Counted from the first letter of the stretch, positions 45,608-56,848 are shown. The stretch is DNA of 64,000 bases from Ectocarpus siliculosus (GCA_000310025.1 FN648519.1:116227-180226); one strand, 5' to 3'. Numbers and translations are program-made. Notes: generated by a model from the sequence alone, not told the origin.

Positions 45608-48600
45608 CTAAGTTAGGCTGAAGTACCTCTGTGCGGCCGCCGCCACCATTGCTTTGGTGACACCTTCTGTACCAGCCTTCTCCGACGCAACCGCTTGCTG
45701 CCACTGCTTTTCTGCCTCCTTCTTCTCGTCCAGCGCAAGCTTCCGTATCTCAATCTCCAGCTCTGCGGCACGGTCCGCGACGCCCGAGCTCGCTCCCCCG
45801 CCCCCACCCTGGCCTCCGCCCCCGCACAAGACCTTCTCGACTACACCCGCGAACCGCGAGAAATTATGTTCGCGCTGCTTGGCCGCCTTCTGGTTCATCT
45901 TACCCAAGACGTGCAGAGTGTCTTGGGGGGAGAACTTTTTCGACTTCCTCCTCGATTTACTCTGGCCGCCTCCGTCGCGCGAGGAAGAGTCGGACTCGGA
46001 CTCGGAGTCGGAAGACTCGTCCCCCCCGCTCTGCCCTCCCCCGCTCTGCCCTTCACCCGCCGGTGACAGGGCAACGTCGGTGACCTGCTCTTCCTCTTCG
46101 GAGGAGCTCCCCGCCCACGAACCCTCGTCACCACCACCGTCGACATTGGCGTCCGCCCTCGCTTTTCCTTTGCCCTTCCCCGTGCCCTTCCCACCACCGC
46201 TCTCCTTCTTCTTGCCACCCCCCGCGCTCGCCTCGCCTGTAAGGTACACCGGCGCACCGCCGTCACCGCTCCCGGTCACCTTCTGCTTCGTCTTCTCGCC
46301 CTTCTTCCTGTACTTGCCACCCCCGGCGCTTGCGTCGCCCGTCAGGTCCACGGGCGCACCGCCCCCGCTGCTTCCTCCGCCACCGCCGCCGTCACGGCTC
46401 TTGCTCTTCTTCTTCTTCCTCTCCCCCCCGCCCTCGGCGTCAAGGTTCAGGGCCTTGCCGCCGCCGCTGCTGGCGATCCTCGTCCTCTTCGTTCCGCCGC
46501 CCTCGAAAGCGCCGCCTAAGTCAAAGCCCTCGTTCAGGACTTGCTTCGTGTTGACGGCCGGGTTGGCGTTGAACGCATCCATCCCCCCGCTCGCGCCAGT
46601 GCTTTTGCTCTCCTCCCGCCGTGCTTTCTTGTCGGCGTCGACCTGCCCTTTCCACCACTTCATCAGTGTCTTCATCCGCCGTTTGCCGAAATGCCTGCGG
46701 ACCTGCGACCCGTTCATAGAGATGTATGAGCTATCCTTCTCGAGCCTGGTCACGACGTGCTTGGCGATCTCGTTGTACCACACAACCACGCCGTATTGGT
46801 TGTTGAAGGAAAACCTCTTGTTCTGCTCGGGTTGACGGTAGGGCGGTAGAGAGAGGACGGAGGAGGGTGCCCTAGTCAGCTCGAGACTCTTAGAGTTACT
46901 ATAAACGAATCTACCGGTTTTCCCGGAGGGTCTTCTGCTGGCCTACTATTCTGGAAAGGAGGACCGAGACTACGCCCGATGCATCGATGCATAGCTAAAC
47001 TTATGCTGTCGTACGTGGGTGCTCCAGGGTGAACCTGTACTACCAAACGCCCTGAAAACTTAATACTTCGCAATCTCGCCTGACATCGGGAAGCCAGCGT
47101 TTGTGCTACATCAGCTAAAGCATTGCCCAAGTCGACCTGCTTCCTGTTTGCCAGCATGAAGCGCTGGCAACAGGCCAACCCTAGCACTAGACTAACCCTT
47201 ACCAATTCTATGCACCCACCATCATGAACTTCCCTCCACCCAGTTTGATGATGGTCTCGAAGATATTTTTCTTCTCGCGGAAGTCGTACAGCATTTTGCT
47301 CTGCGCGGCGCGGAGGGACGTCGGTTTAATCATTTCAGTACGCGGGACGCAAATAGTAAAATACAACATCGAACTCCTGGTCGACCCTTCCCCAAACCTA
47401 ACCCCGGAGACAAGGTTGCCAGAGTAAATTATCAACCAACGGTAAAACCATCAAGCCGATGGATCGGGAGCGTGGAGCCGAAGACTACTATGTGGGCACG
47501 CGAGAGGGGGGGGGGCATAGGCGGGGGTGAGACCTCGATCCCTTCGTATATTTGCGCCGCGCAGCAATGGGCACAAGAAACACATTCGTTCGAATCCAGT
47601 GTTGCTTTTATAGGCCCGACTGTAGGCTACAAAAACTCGCAACCAACGAATACCAGGCAAGGCAGAAAGTACATAGCACGACGGGATAACCAGCACGTGC
47701 CCGGCAGCACCACCGGCGATGTGGAGGTGTCCCGAGTTCAACCCACTTAAGTCTCTACGTACGTCGACCGCAACCCCGACAGTCTAACCCCGAGAGCTCT
47801 ACATGCAGCATGCTAAGCCTACCCCTACGTAAAAACTCGCGACTCGAGATTTGTGTCGTCGCGAGCGAGCATTCTATACTGGTGCGGCCAGAAAGCCGTT
47901 AAACCCCATATATTCAAGCGGCAGGAGAGAGATGCAACAGTGGAACACAGCGGGAACACAGCGGGGGGGGGTGTAGACTTAAATTTGGATAAAAACGCCT
48001 CAATCACACGCCACATGAACGCTGACCAACATAGATACAATTACAAGTCTATCCCTCGCAATTCCAACCACCTAAAAATAGCGGGAGCGTAAAACAGAAG
48101 TGCATGTACATAACCTGCGGCAAGATCGCAAAAAAAGAACCGCACCTCTCAAGAATAATTCCGTCATGTTCCAATGTTCTCCCGCTCTCACCGTGTTCTG
48201 TTTGTCGAACCCGTCCGGCACAGCACGGCTCTCGTCCTCGTCCTCGTCCTCCTTGTCTTCTTCTTCTTCTTCTTCCTCCTCCTCCTCCTCCTCCTCCTCC
48301 TCCTCCTCCTCCTCCTCCTCCTCCTCACCCTCCTCCTCCTCCTCCTCCTCCTCCTCCTCCTCCTTCTCCTCCTCCTCCTCCTCCTCCTCGTCGGCGCCGC
48401 GGCCAACGTCGTCATCGTCGTCGCCGTCGCCGCAGCCGCCGCCGCCGCACCCGCTGCTGCTGCTGTTGTTGTCGTCGCTCTCTGGCATATCCATCGCTCG
48501 CCGCTGAAGCTCTTCACGCCTCTCCTTCGCTGAAGGTTGACGCCCTGACGCCGTGTGACTTGCAGCTGGCGGCGTGCCTTCGTGCATCGACGTATAGTCA

Positions 48601-48992
48601 CGTCGCGTCTTCCCCCTAGAACTCGCCCTAGCCGGCGAAGAGACAGGCTGCGCTGTGTGTCCTCCAGACTCCGCACGAGCAGCGGGAGGCGCCTCAGCTT
48701 GCGCTAGGTCCGCCAACGCCTCTGCAGCATTAGCCGTGGCAGAGGCAGGGTATGTGGCACCATCAGCGGCAGCGTCCTCCTTCGCTGAGCTCCGCGTGTT
48801 ACGCGGCGGGAGGGAGAGGCCGCGCCTCGTGCGTTGCGAGGGTGCTGTTTTTGATTTTTTTTTCGCTGCTTGTTGCGGACCGCGGCCGCTGCTGCGGGTC
48901 GCCCTGGTGCCGACCACAGGGCGACCTGAACGGCCTGAGGGTGCCGCGGTCTCCCCCCCTGCTTTATGCGCTCCTCTTGTTGTGGGTGCCAT
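45608..48992 (-). CDS. Harbinger-associated Myb/trihelix-like DNA-binding protein
   Basis: Proposed exons: 48992 to about 48115, 47300 (or 47298) to 47220, and 46822-45608. Exon one starts MAPTTRGAHKAGGETAAPSG, has a disordered Lys/Arg/Ser-rich region, a long poly-Glu tract from a (CCT)n microsatellite, and ends near AGEHWNMTELF. Exon two (SKMLYDFREKKNIFETIIK, donor GTGGGT) and exon three (NKRFSFNNQYG, VVVWYNEIAKHVVTRLEKDS, GSQVRRHFGKRRMKTLMKWW) complete a trihelix-like pattern of spaced Trp and basic residues. A Gly/Ser/Lys-rich linker and a helical C-terminus (RAAELEIEIRKLALDEKKEA) follow, with the stop at 45608. In PIF/Harbinger transposons a Myb-like protein binds transposon ends and imports the transposase. 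The junction between exons one and two is ambiguous. Confidence 0.65.
48248..48392. repeat. (CCT/TCC)n trinucleotide tract within the Myb-like gene
   Basis: Nearly pure CTC/CCT repeats, read on the minus strand as GAG/GAA codons giving more than 40 Glu. Length variation would change the poly-Glu length without breaking the frame. Confidence 0.95.
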
Positions 48993-49055
48993 GATGCTCA
49001 AAGTGGAGTGCGCCCCGCACACGCGGGGCGCGAAACGAGCATTCAAAAATGACCA

Positions 49056-49073
49056 CCCCCCCATGGTGGCTGT
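49056..49073 (+). repeat. left copy of the LINE target-site duplication
   Basis: CCCCCCCATGGTGGCTGT, repeated exactly at 50021-50038 on the far side of the LINE fragment. Confidence 0.85.
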
Positions 49074-50020
49074 GAAATAAGAAGGTAGTGAAAGAACTCG
49101 AGGCGGCGCAGATGAAAGCAGCGAAAATCATCCTAGGATGCTCCAAGCGCACAAGTAATGCAGCAGTCAGGGCAGAATTGGGGATCCAATCCCTACGGTC
49201 GGGAAGAGACGTAAGGAAGCTGACATGGCAGTACCGCATGTGCGGGATGGGAGAGGAGAGGTTGCCGAGAATAGTATGGGAGGCGAAGTGGGCAAACAAA
49301 AAGAGGGGTAGACAACCCACGGAATGGGTCAAGGTTGTAGAGGACGTATGGAAGGGATTGGACATCGACGAAGATGAAACGCTGGAAACGGAGGGTCTAC
49401 AGGGGTTCAAGAAGAAGATATCTGTTGCTTGTGCCGAGAGAGAAGAACAAAATCTAAGGAAAGAAACCAAGGATAAGGAGGGTCTAGAAGTGTACGGAAT
49501 GTTGAAAGAAGGAATAGGGTTCAAGGATTACCTACATGGACCAATGGATGCAGGGACAAAGCTTAAGGTCAAGTTCAGGACCGAGGACATAGGCCTTCGC
49601 GAACGTCGACGAAGACATAGGACGGTAGACGACGAAGACGACAAGTTCAAATGCGATTGCGGCTTCGAATGCGAAGACAGTGTTCATGTAGTTGCGGAAT
49701 GTCCGTGGTACGAAAAGGAGAGGGAAGTGTACATGACTGAGCTGGGAAGAATACAAGGGACGTACAGGGAGATGTTTGAGGCATGGAATAGAGAGGAGAG
49801 GACGGTAGCGGTACTGGGGAGTAGAAAGTGGTTTGAAAAAGCGGGAAGTGACATCGGTAGGATAGACAGACTAGGAAAGACATTTTTGAGCCACCTTTGG
49901 CAAAGTAGGAAGGAACGATTGACCATCGGTGATCGGTCCTGTGGGAACAATGCTCCGTCCTCTCGAGGACGCGTGGTCAATGGTCTAACCGCTAAGGCAT
50001 GCAAAGCATAAGAGTACGCC
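49074..50020 (+). mobile_element. 5'-truncated non-LTR retrotransposon (LINE), C-terminal ORF2 fragment
   Basis: The frame is open from 49076 to the stop near 50011, about 311 codons. It begins at the post-RT thumb (AAQMKAAKIILGCSKRTSNA, RAELGIQSLRSGRDVRKLTW) and ends with a zinc-knuckle-like CDCGFECEDSVHVVAECPWY, typical of LINE ORF2 C-termini. The endonuclease and RT palm are absent, as expected for 5' truncation during target-primed reverse transcription. The exact 18-bp duplication on both sides marks one insertion event. No poly-A tail is seen at the 3' end. The insertion lies about 80 bases upstream of the Myb-like gene's ATG, on the opposite strand. Confidence 0.88.
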
Positions 50021-50038
50021 CCCCCCCATGGTGGCTGT
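50021..50038 (+). repeat. right copy of the LINE target-site duplication
   Basis: Exact 18-bp match to 49056-49073. Two extra C residues precede it. Confidence 0.85.
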
Positions 50039-50099
50039 ATTTTGGCGTTTTGGTTTTTCGGTTTTTGGAATTTTTCAAAATTGAACGCGGCTTTATTAT

Positions 50100-50420
50100 T
50101 ATACAGTAGTCTAATTTCCTCCTGTGGAAAAAGCCCGAAAATATTCCTCCTGAGGTATCAGACTTGCATTCCTCGGGAAGGTGGAGGGTGTCCAAGTTCC
50201 TCCAGAGGTTACTGGACAATGATGATATCCTCCAGGAGAGGAATGAATGTGAACTTCTACAAAAAAGATAGATGCAGATGTATCCGCTGGATGAAAGAAC
50301 CTGAAACAATGCTCGCGGGGTACCGCCGTAACAATCGTCGGGAGGGTTCTTCCGGCGGGTTGTTCCTCCGGAGGGTGTTGGTTTCTAAATGTCCTCTGTT
50401 TGTTGGGCATGATGATGTCT
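50100..50420. repeat. CCTC/GAGG palindrome patch
   Basis: TTCCTCCTGAGGTATC, TTCCTCCAGAGGTTAC, TATCCTCCAGGAGAGGA and TTCCTCCGGAGGGTG recur at 25-60 base intervals. Same grammar as 8830-9620 and 39050-39290, but no fixed unit. Confidence 0.7.
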
Positions 50421-51489
50421 GTTGCTCTGGGGAAGGAAATTATCAGCTGAAAAATATCACGGCTGCGGCTTTGGCTCCATCACAGCAGCACAGAGCACAA
50501 ACAAAAAAAAAAACGACGATAAAAGAGGCCACGGGCTGCACGAGTCAGCAAGTAAACACTCCAGCATACATGCTGCGGTGCTGCTGCGAGACACAGCCCG
50601 AGGATGGTTCCTCGCCCGTGCCGCTGTACACAAAGAGGAAGCGCAGGCAGCAGGTGTGCGCGGAGGAAGGCGCCGTGGTGGGCACACAGTAAAATTGGCC
50701 AAAAGGCGGTCGGGGGAGTCGGGGCTCCAAAATGGGGTGTCGCGATTCAGACACGAGCCCCCTTCGGCCGTTGTGTTTTTGCTTCGGCCGTTGTGGTTGG
50801 CTGACCATGTGACACACACACCCCGGCACGCACACATGCACGATGAGCGATGAGCACCAGCCTCCGCAGACCGCTGCCACTGTACATCGACGTCCACACA
50901 CCACAGCATCATGAACCGAGCAGAATGTGTGCCATCCTGCTTGGTTTTCACGAGCAAGGTTCTGACAACAATGGACCTGGAAAGAGCCTTGGCAGGGACG
51001 AGACAGAGAGAAGACCATCTCCTCCTTACGATCCCGCGGCTTGTTCGAGGTAAGTGCCGCAATGTGAATGGCAGTATAGTAGAGGGATGAATTAGGCAGA
51101 GAAGGCCCTGTGCGAGCGTGTTTTGGTGATTCCGTGGGTATCGTTCCTTGGGGCTTGCTTCATTCTCCGCGGGGGAGGGTGTGTGGTTTGCTCCTGTTTT
51201 GAGACAGTACGACGAGGAGGGGCCCACGTGCTCAACATCACAGCTTGTCACATGCACTATGCGCCTGCACTATGTATGCGTCTGGCCAAAGCTTACAGAC
51301 CAGCGCAGTCCTGAGTTCATGCTAGCCAAACCATCGGGCGCGGTACCATGGGTAGTTCCACCTGGGCAAACCTGGGCTGTACCCTGTGTGGGCGATTTTT
51401 TCATGGCGGCGCCTGGAAAAAAAAGAAAAAAGGAAGAAAGTCTAGGCCTTTCCCAGACTATAACATTATTGTGTAATGAATAAAAAACG
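50421..51489. other. no firm gene; one exon-like segment near 50931-51050
   Basis: Overlapping frames on both strands. A plus-strand stretch between gagcag| and TTCGAG|GTAAGT (MCAILLGFHEQGSDNNGPGK, GRDETERRPSPPYDP) has a strong donor and coding-like composition, but no partner exon was found. Confidence 0.3.
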
Positions 51490-52800
51490 ATAATATAGCG
51501 TCTCATGGGGGCCCATGAGGCACTATGAGGAACCATGAGGTCGCATGAGCTACTATGAGAACAGGGTCATGGGGTCCCATGTAGTCCCACGAGATAGGCC
51601 ATGGGGCACCACGAGAGCATTTCCGTGTCAGCCCATGGCATGCCATGGCCGATCTCATGGGACTTTGGGAATAGTGAACCCATGGTGCACCATGAGGAGA
51701 CATGGGGATAAAAAACTGAAAACAAAAATAATTATGAAAATAAAAGTGAAGTATCGGACCTCATGGTGTACCATGGGCGACCATGGCGCACCACGGTTAA
51801 AAAAATACAGAAAGACAAAAAAAATGAAAAGTTTTTTTTTGTTAAACAATCTCACGGGGTACCACGAACGCCCATGAGTCTACCAAACCTCCCATAGTGC
51901 ACCACGAGGACCCATGGTCACTCACAGCGGATCGTAAGATATTGGAAAATAATCTTGAGTAAACAAAATATATTTAAGCCAAATATCCTTGAGTAAAATG
52001 GCCATGGTGCCCCATGAGATTTCTCATGAGATTCTCATGAGATCCATGGAAAATGTGTGTCAAGGGGCCTCATGGTGCGCCGTGGTGAACCATGGTGTTT
52101 CATGGTGGGTCATGGCGGGTCGTGAGATCCACAACAACTAAAAAAGAGATATTTTAGCGTCCCCATGGGCGCCCATGAGAATGTAACGGTGTCTCATGTC
52201 CTCCCATGGCACCCCCTGGACTATTATGAGACAGCCATCTCATGGTATCCCATGGCACCCCATGGTGTGTGATGGGGTAAGTCTCATTGTATGTCATGAG
52301 ACCCCATGGTGTCCCATGGGGCACCACGAGACACCATATTGATTCTCATGGGCGCCCATGAGATAACGGCATGTTGGCGATAATTTATTTTTTGTTATCT
52401 CACGAGACCCCATGGTGTCCCATGGGGCACCACGAGACACCATATTGATTATCATGGGCGCCCATGAGATAACGGCATTTTTTTGGCAATAAGTTTTTTT
52501 TCTCATCTCACGAGACCCCATGGTGCCCCATGGGGCACCACGAGAGACCACATTGAATCTCATGGGCGCCAATGAGATAACGGCATGGTGGCGATATTGT
52601 TTTTTTTGTTATCTCACGAGACCCCATGGTGTCCCATGGGGCACCACGAGACACCATATTGATTCTCATGGGCGCCCATGAGATAACGGCATGGTGGCGA
52701 TAAGTTTTTGACGGCATCTCACGGGCCCCATGGGGCACCACGAGATACCATGGGCTGTTATGGGCCACGCCGTGACGCCCATGGTCCGCCATGATCACAA
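51490..52800. repeat. CATG-rich palindrome array resolving into a 106-bp tandem repeat
   Basis: From 51500 to 52290, words such as CCCATGGTGCACCATGAG and CTCATGGTATCCCATGG occur at irregular spacing. From about 52297 a unit of about 106 bp appears (starts near 52401, 52508 and 52614, partial at both ends): TCACGAGACCCCATGGTG, CCCATGGGGCACCACGAG, TCTCATGGGCGCCCATGAGA, then AACGGCATG and a T-rich linker. The array seems to grade from free words into a regular satellite. Minus frames across it are repeat-derived. Confidence 0.88.
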
Positions 52801-53067
52801 AAGAATCGTCTTATTGGTGCACCATGGTTGTTAGGATGTGGTAAGATAAGCGCCTGTGGACGGCGACGTCTTAAGACAAGTTTCAGAATAAAATACATGA
52901 GTACTGCTTGTAAATCTGTAAATGTGTCTATCGCACTTAATTTCCTCCGAGTCTAAGACCATTTCCTACACACCTGATTTCCGGGATCGCATTATTTCGG
53001 CTGGAAAAAAGTCCGGCCGTTCTTACCGTGACCGAATTTCCTAGGCGGACTCTTGGGGGGTGTACAA

Positions 53068-53396
53068 CAACCTTGACCACATTTTCATCGAGTGCGACCG
53101 GAGTTCTTGACGTGCCGCTCCCGTAAAGCGCTCCCATCAACCCTTCGCTGAAGGACTTTTTATTCTGCACGCTGGCTGTTGATGATCGCTCGGCACGCGT
53201 CCCTAAAAAAGAACGTATCGCATGACACCAAGCATGGAGAGGCCGCAACAGGCCAAACCGCCACGTGACAGGAAAAAGAGCCGTTTTTTGTCAGAGAGGG
53301 GAGGACACCGCAACCGATTCCTCGCTCCCCAGGCCACCGATCAAAGCCAGACTGGTCCGGGCGTGCTCTCTGTTCCTTGGTCTCTCCCGGAGTAGA
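53068..53396 (-). repeat. left arm of a 330-bp inverted repeat
   Basis: Reverse complement of about 53583-53908 with scattered mismatches. Shared words include TCGAGTGCGACCGGAGTTC, GCTGAAGGACTTT.TATTC and CGCATGACACCAAG. The arm has lost reading-frame continuity relative to the right arm. Confidence 0.9.
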
Positions 53397-53582
53397 TTGT
53401 ATCGGTAGCTCATTAATCCAATCATTCGAAATCATCGTCTGCGTGTGCACAAGCTGTCTGTCTGTAGAATTTTGTTTCCAGGCAGCAAGCAGTATATTCT
53501 CAATTTTTCACAGTTCGGAAAAGCAACGGGCACCACGCGCATGCTTATCCCCGTCAATGGAGAGTACACGCTGCCCACAAAA

Positions 53583-53908
53583 TATACCCCGGGAGAGACC
53601 AAGGAACAGAGAGCACGCCCGGACCGGCCCGGTTTCGATCGGTGGCCTAGGGAGCGAGGAATCGGTTGCGGTGTCCTCGCGTCCCTGACAAAAAGCGGCT
53701 CTTTTTCCTGTCACGTGGCGGTTTGGCCTGTTGCGGCGGCCTTGGTGTCATGCGATACGTTCTTCTTTAGGGACGCGTGCCGAGCGACTATCAACAGCCA
53801 GCGTGCAGAATAGAAAGTCCTTCAGCGAAGGGTTGATGGGAGCGCTATACGGGAGCGGCACGTCAAGAACTCCGGTCGCACTCGATGAAAATGTGGTCAG
53901 GGTTGAAC
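53583..53908 (+). repeat. right arm of the 330-bp inverted repeat, coding-like
   Basis: Separated from the left arm by about 190 bp. The plus strand has two overlapping coding-like frames: GFDRWPRERGIGCGVLASL with SCDTFFFRDACRATINSQ (stop 53813), and HAIRSSLGTRAERLSTASVQ with KSFSEGLMGALYGSGTSRTP. One may be an exon whose sequence was copied to the left in inverted form. No family recognised. Confidence 0.7.
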
Positions 53909-53989
53909 AAAATGCCGAAATTGGAAAGTGCTGTTTCTCACGAAAGGAAGTCAGGTGTACAGCAGCCTACCACAAGAACAAGACCCCCA

Positions 53990-54177
53990 ATCGACAGATA
54001 AATCAGACTTCGGTTTAAAGAACGGACTTCGGTCGAAGAACGGTCCGGAGCCGTCACCGCATTTAAATTCCGAGAAAACAGCGGAAAGACAAGAAAGCAA
54101 CACGGATGGCATTATCTGGGAACACCTCACGTACAAGCGCCCGAAAAACCTCCAACTCTCCGTCGCTTCTGGCGCAG
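53990..54177 (+). CDS. possible exon, unknown
   Basis: Plus strand, between an acceptor-like atcgacag| and GGCGCAG|GTAAGC. The frame reads NGPEPSPHLNSEKTAERQE and GIIWEHLTYKRPKNLQLSVA. Coding-like composition directly downstream of the inverted-repeat arm. Low support without partner exons. Confidence 0.25.
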
Positions 54178-56576
54178 GTAAGCCGTAAGCCCCTACATTG
54201 GCGCGTACATTCTGCTGGTACCTGGCAGGCAGAGACGTTGCCGTATCTTTAGGGTGTGTAGCAGCACGGTGCCCCCATACGACCAAACCGAAATCCTTTC
54301 GTCGTCGGAGAGAGAACGAGCCCTTTCGTTGACACACAACCACACGCCCCGGAATGCTTGTGACATCCTACCTGGTGTAGACCTTGGAGGCTATCCCTCG
54401 CCTCCTCACACATGCCCGAAACCACTCACATACATACGCAGCACGTTGTTAGTGGATAGACGGACAGGCAGCAGCAGTAGGGATGGAAGGGAACAGGAAG
54501 AATGAGAAAAAGGCGCGACAGATGTAGTGGTCAAAGAATAAGACATAAAAATCTGCACGAAGGCGAGGTGGGTACTCTAGGGTCCATAGGGTGGTGGGTG
54601 ACGTACAGCAGTACTGCTGTACTGCTGTACATGTGAACGCCCCCAGCAGCAACACGCACCCGCCCGTGTAACTTGTGTCCCTGCCGGTACCCTCTATCTA
54701 GATATGTGTATGGCGGTGTACATATCCAGCTTTGTTATTCCCGTGTGCACTGAGGTTCTTGCTGCTGCTGCTTGCTGTTGGAGGAGTGGGGAGATGACAC
54801 AAGCGCTTGGACGGGAAAGCCAGGTATGGTGTTTGTCTCCCACAGCTGCAATTGCAATTCATTCTGCAACATGGTTCCGCTTAACGTATGCTATGCTGTA
54901 GCAAGACACGAACAGTGAATGTGCAAGCGATAATAAGCGTAAGCGGTGGCACCGGCAGAGCTCGAAGTATTTAAGATGCTCTACATACCAAGCTCTCCCG
55001 CGGCATCGTCCTCCGACGCAATGGAACTGTCTTCTTTTCATTCGGGGGGGGGGAGGGGGACGACTCGCGCGGGAAGAGCGAGGTGCACGAGAACAACTCA
55101 ACTTATGCCTTCACTAGTTAAATGATAGGACCGGCAGTAGTAGCGTTGGAGTGTTGTATGAGCCCACCCGTACCTCCTTTCCCCATCACCGTATGTATAC
55201 TCGTGTACATGGGGAAGGGAACATAAACGGCGTGAGGGTGCTTCGCGGGGCTTCCGCCCTCGCTGCTTCCGCCCTCGCTGTTGCCCTGCCCCCCCCCCCC
55301 GGCATGATATGCGTGTATGATACGTCTGCATATCATTTTGTAGGGCAATTCGGGAGTTGTTCCGGAAGAACTAATCATAGGAGTAGAGATTTGGAGATGT
55401 CCGTCCTCCCACCAATCACATGTCGAAAACGTACTTATGTACTGCTGTAGGACATCATGTAGGAGGGAGGTACTGTAGCTGATTGTCTGACGGTCACGCT
55501 GGCGAGAGGGTGTGGCGGGCGACAGACTTACAGCACAGACTTACAGCACAGCAGTGCATGAGACCGCTGTTCGGACAAAGGGCAGCGAAAGGTATACGTT
55601 GTAGTAGGCGTCGGGTTCGACTGTCATGGGCGGTTGCCTTCTGGCGGCACCACAACAAGCAAGCGAGGCGACACAGCAGTTGAACGTGCTGCTGCTGTAA
55701 TCTGCAGTTTGGTCTTCGAGCTTGGCACACAGATGGAGCCCCTCCTCAAACAGAGACAGCAAGACGCACACACACTGCCGTAGGCCAAAGGGCGACTAAG
55801 TACCCACATACGAGGCGTCGCGGGCTGTTATTGTAGCCCGTTGCCGTTGCTACTAGCTTAAGCTAGGGGGGCACGTGTTGCACATTACACCAGGGAAGCA
55901 GCTGGTTAATCAAAGATGGATGATAGGTTCGTCCACACCAAACAAAACTTGAACTTGTCCCCGGGCTGCCCAGCAGCAGTCAGTCCTGCGTCCACGGGAG
56001 ACTGCTGTGGACGGGTGATGTGTGAGCCTATGCAGTGGCAGTGGTGGCCTCTGTCTGAGGTTCCTTCCATAGTTATCTACGTCTCCTCAACTCTCTCTCT
56101 ACCCCGCTTATTTTTAGCGCTTCGTGGGAATTAGGTCAAAAGTATTGTTTGGAAGCGGCGAGACCCTTCCATGTTCATATGCATGTTTACGATCATTCGA
56201 GGCAGCGTAATATCGCTGTGTGCCTCACCCCAGGGAGGTTGTACATGCCTAGCGCTACGAAGAGACCTACACACTCTATCGGTCCGCTTGCGTTTGAGGA
56301 TGTAAATGTATGGGGTGTAATTTTATCGACGGCGTTCGAGGTTCGAGAGTGTATACGGAGCGCAACATGACCGACCGCGTTCGAGGGGCTAATTCGCACC
56401 ATGAACGAAAACTGTACACGTGTGACTGGGTGTCAGCGTTTCTGTAAGCTCGCTGTGTGATGAGGGTTTGTCCTGTGTACTCCTGTGTAGTCCCACATGA
56501 TCGCCCTGCTTCGGGCTGATGTTTTTTACCATGCGGCCAATCTTTGCCCTTCGTCTATTCTAATCATTCTGCCACA
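54178..56576. other. gene-poor stretch
   Basis: Contains the compact palindromic run ACAGCAGTACTGCTGTACTG near 54605, poly-G near 55036, poly-C near 55290 and a duplicated GCTTCCGCCCTC near 55250-55275. Frames on both strands are short and overlapping. Confidence 0.45.
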
Positions 56577-56848
56577 ATGTCTTTCGGCCAGCTCCATGGC
56601 CAGGGCTGGCGTCGCTTTGGCCGCCGCTTCGAATTGTGGTTGGGGGATACACGTGGAAAGAGGCTACGCGAAATCTTTGAGGCCGCGTCTGCGGGAAGCG
56701 TCTGGGTGAGGTGCGAGATTGAAGACCGTTTCCCAGTTCAAGGAAGGCTGGATCACGCTTGTTGCAGGAGTACACTATTATTGTCTCGTTTTTTGGGGTT
56801 GCAGAATTAGGCGATGCATTTACTGGCAATCTCTGCACGGGGGTTTGA
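56577..56848 (+). CDS. possible two-exon small gene or 5' exons of a larger gene
   Basis: ATG at 56577 (context CCACAATGT) opens 43 codons (MSFGQLHGQGWRRFGRRFEL, WLGDTRGKRLREIFEAASAG) to a donor, GTCTGG|GTGAGG, at 56705. An acceptor (cacgcttgttgcag|) at 56767 continues in phase 0: EYTIIVSFFGVAELGDAFTG, then a stop at 56848. The product would be about 69 residues, or a donor before the stop could extend it. The 62-nt intron is short for this window. No family recognised. Confidence 0.35.

Noticed and set aside
45654..46835. 393-codon plus-strand frame antisense to the Myb-like gene
   Set aside because: Its Pro/Ser-rich composition is the mirror of Gly/Lys/Ser codons; the minus strand has the recognisable DNA-binding domain and fitting splice sites.
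52290..52800. Possible CRISPR-like array, because of regular repeats with palindromes
   Set aside because: The intervening sequence is also repeated, units are about 106 bp, there are no cas genes, and the window is eukaryotic.
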